Shown here: positions 63,597-64,000 of the stretch, in pieces
Position numbering within the stretch: position 1 is the first letter of the stretch
Layout of the letters: each line of letters starts with the position of its first letter
Assembly (NCBI RefSeq): GCF_900312745.1
Contig: NZ_OMPD01000014.1
Location: forward strand, 434,001 to 498,000
From: Aquimarina sp. AU58
GTDB taxonomy: Bacteria > Bacteroidota > Bacteroidia > Flavobacteriales > Flavobacteriaceae
Length of the DNA stretch: 64,000 nt
Direction of reading: 5' to 3'
Program-made: the position numbers and the translations under genes
Notes under the pieces: model-generated
The model's input: only the letters and a program-made list of their open reading frames with translations
Database searches by the model: none
What the model was told of the DNA's origin: nothing

Positions 63597-64000
63597 ATGC
63601 CCATAGTCACAGCAAGAGAAGTAGCCGCGGGGCTCAAAATGGATAAATTTGGTTTTATAGGCACCTTTATTGGTTGGGTGATTCTTAAGGCTACCCGAAT
63701 ATCAAAAATAAATCGACAGTATGATAAACTTAGCCATTTAAAAGGGCTGGAATATATAAATACAACACTTGATTTATATGGTGTTACTTTTGAAATTCCC
63801 GAAGAAGATTTAAAACGATTACCAAAAGAAGGACCGTTTATTACATTGTCAAATCATCCACTTGGCGGAATTGATGGAGGAGTATTACTTAAATTAATGC
63901 TTGAACATCGTTCTGATTATAAGATTATCGCAAATTTTTTATTACATAGTTTTAAGCCTATAGAGCCTTATGTTATGCCTGTCAATCCTTTTGAGGATAG
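63597..64000 (+). CDS. PlsC-like lysophospholipid acyltransferase (3'-truncated)
   Basis: The ATG at 63597 opens MPIVTAREVAAGLKMDKFG; 134 complete codons are visible before the window ends. A hydrophobic segment near residues 20-33 (IGTFIGWVILKAT) and 'ITLSNHPLGGIDGGVLLKLML' match the acyltransferase active site (NH....D motif, here H-PLGGI-D). The group includes hemolysin-type acyltransferases with a longer C-terminal part, not seen here. It would add an acyl chain to a lysolipid or a lipid-linked substrate in the membrane. Confidence 0.85.
   Translation, partial: MPIVTAREVAAGLKMDKFGFIGTFIGWVILKATRISKINRQYDKLSHLKGLEYINTTLDLYGVTFEIPEEDLKRLPKEGPFITLSNHPLGGIDGGVLLKLMLEHRSDYKIIANFLLHSFKPIEPYVMPVNPFED

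Overview
The window is AT-rich chromosomal DNA from a member of the Bacteroidetes, most likely a marine Flavobacteriaceae (an Aquimarina-like genus is my guess, with low confidence). The grounds are: type IX secretion (T9SS) C-terminal sorting domains on two exported proteins, TAnnTTTG-type -7 boxes close to many starts, few Shine-Dalgarno sites, many Bacteroidetes-style lipoproteins, a three-gene succinate dehydrogenase with a single membrane subunit, a DUF1800/DUF1501 pair, and a sialidase-lectin-like LamG protein with a flavobacterial tail. I see no tRNA, rRNA, CRISPR array, prophage or insertion sequence.

Layout. 1-11.7 kb: envelope block with a truncated alpha-2-macroglobulin, small exported proteins, a two-gene 5'-nucleotidase, PBP1C and a T9SS-secreted trypsin-like protease. 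11.8-20.3 kb: a YCII lipoprotein, two facing histidine kinases (one with a response regulator), a barrel protein, an SH3 lipoprotein, a CYTH enzyme and DNA polymerase IV. 20.4-25.3 kb: an aminotransferase and sdhCAB. 25.5-36 kb: a membrane M28 peptidase, CBS protein, PNPOx-like protein, histone-deacetylase-like hydrolase, metG and a DUF1501/DUF1800 pair. 36-37.3 kb: LD-carboxypeptidase and YraN. 37.3-44 kb: the most unusual segment, described below. 44-48.5 kb: a serine hydrolase with a possible 20-residue microprotein, a membrane XRE regulator and two orphans. 48.6-57.1 kb: mfd, a class V aminotransferase, a structure-rich intergenic region, a LamG protein, an SH3 protein and a TerB protein. 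57.1-60.3 kb: a four-gene Ras-like GTPase and hybrid-kinase operon. 60.6-64 kb: fbp, a GNAT acetyltransferase, aspartate kinase and a truncated acyltransferase.

Candidate undescribed system (37.3-44 kb). Three membrane-anchored AraC-type regulators, a secreted clostripain-family (C11) protease, an NHL/SMP-30 lipoprotein and a six-cysteine peptide with a double-glycine leader lie in one direction. Four of these transcription units share an operator-like sequence with GTCGA as its core. It sits at a nearly constant 25-26 bp from a -7 box, so it replaces the normal -33 element. This looks like one regulon, possibly for peptide signalling or bacteriocin production; that function is inference.

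A second module worth attention is the GTPase operon. It pairs a Rab/Ras-like GTPase (with His at the position of the catalytic Gln) with a roadblock/longin-like partner, a coiled-coil protein and a hybrid histidine kinase, in translationally overlapping order. Two diverged copies of a ~160-bp palindromic element lie 47 kb apart; the right arm of one covers the start codon of pbpC.
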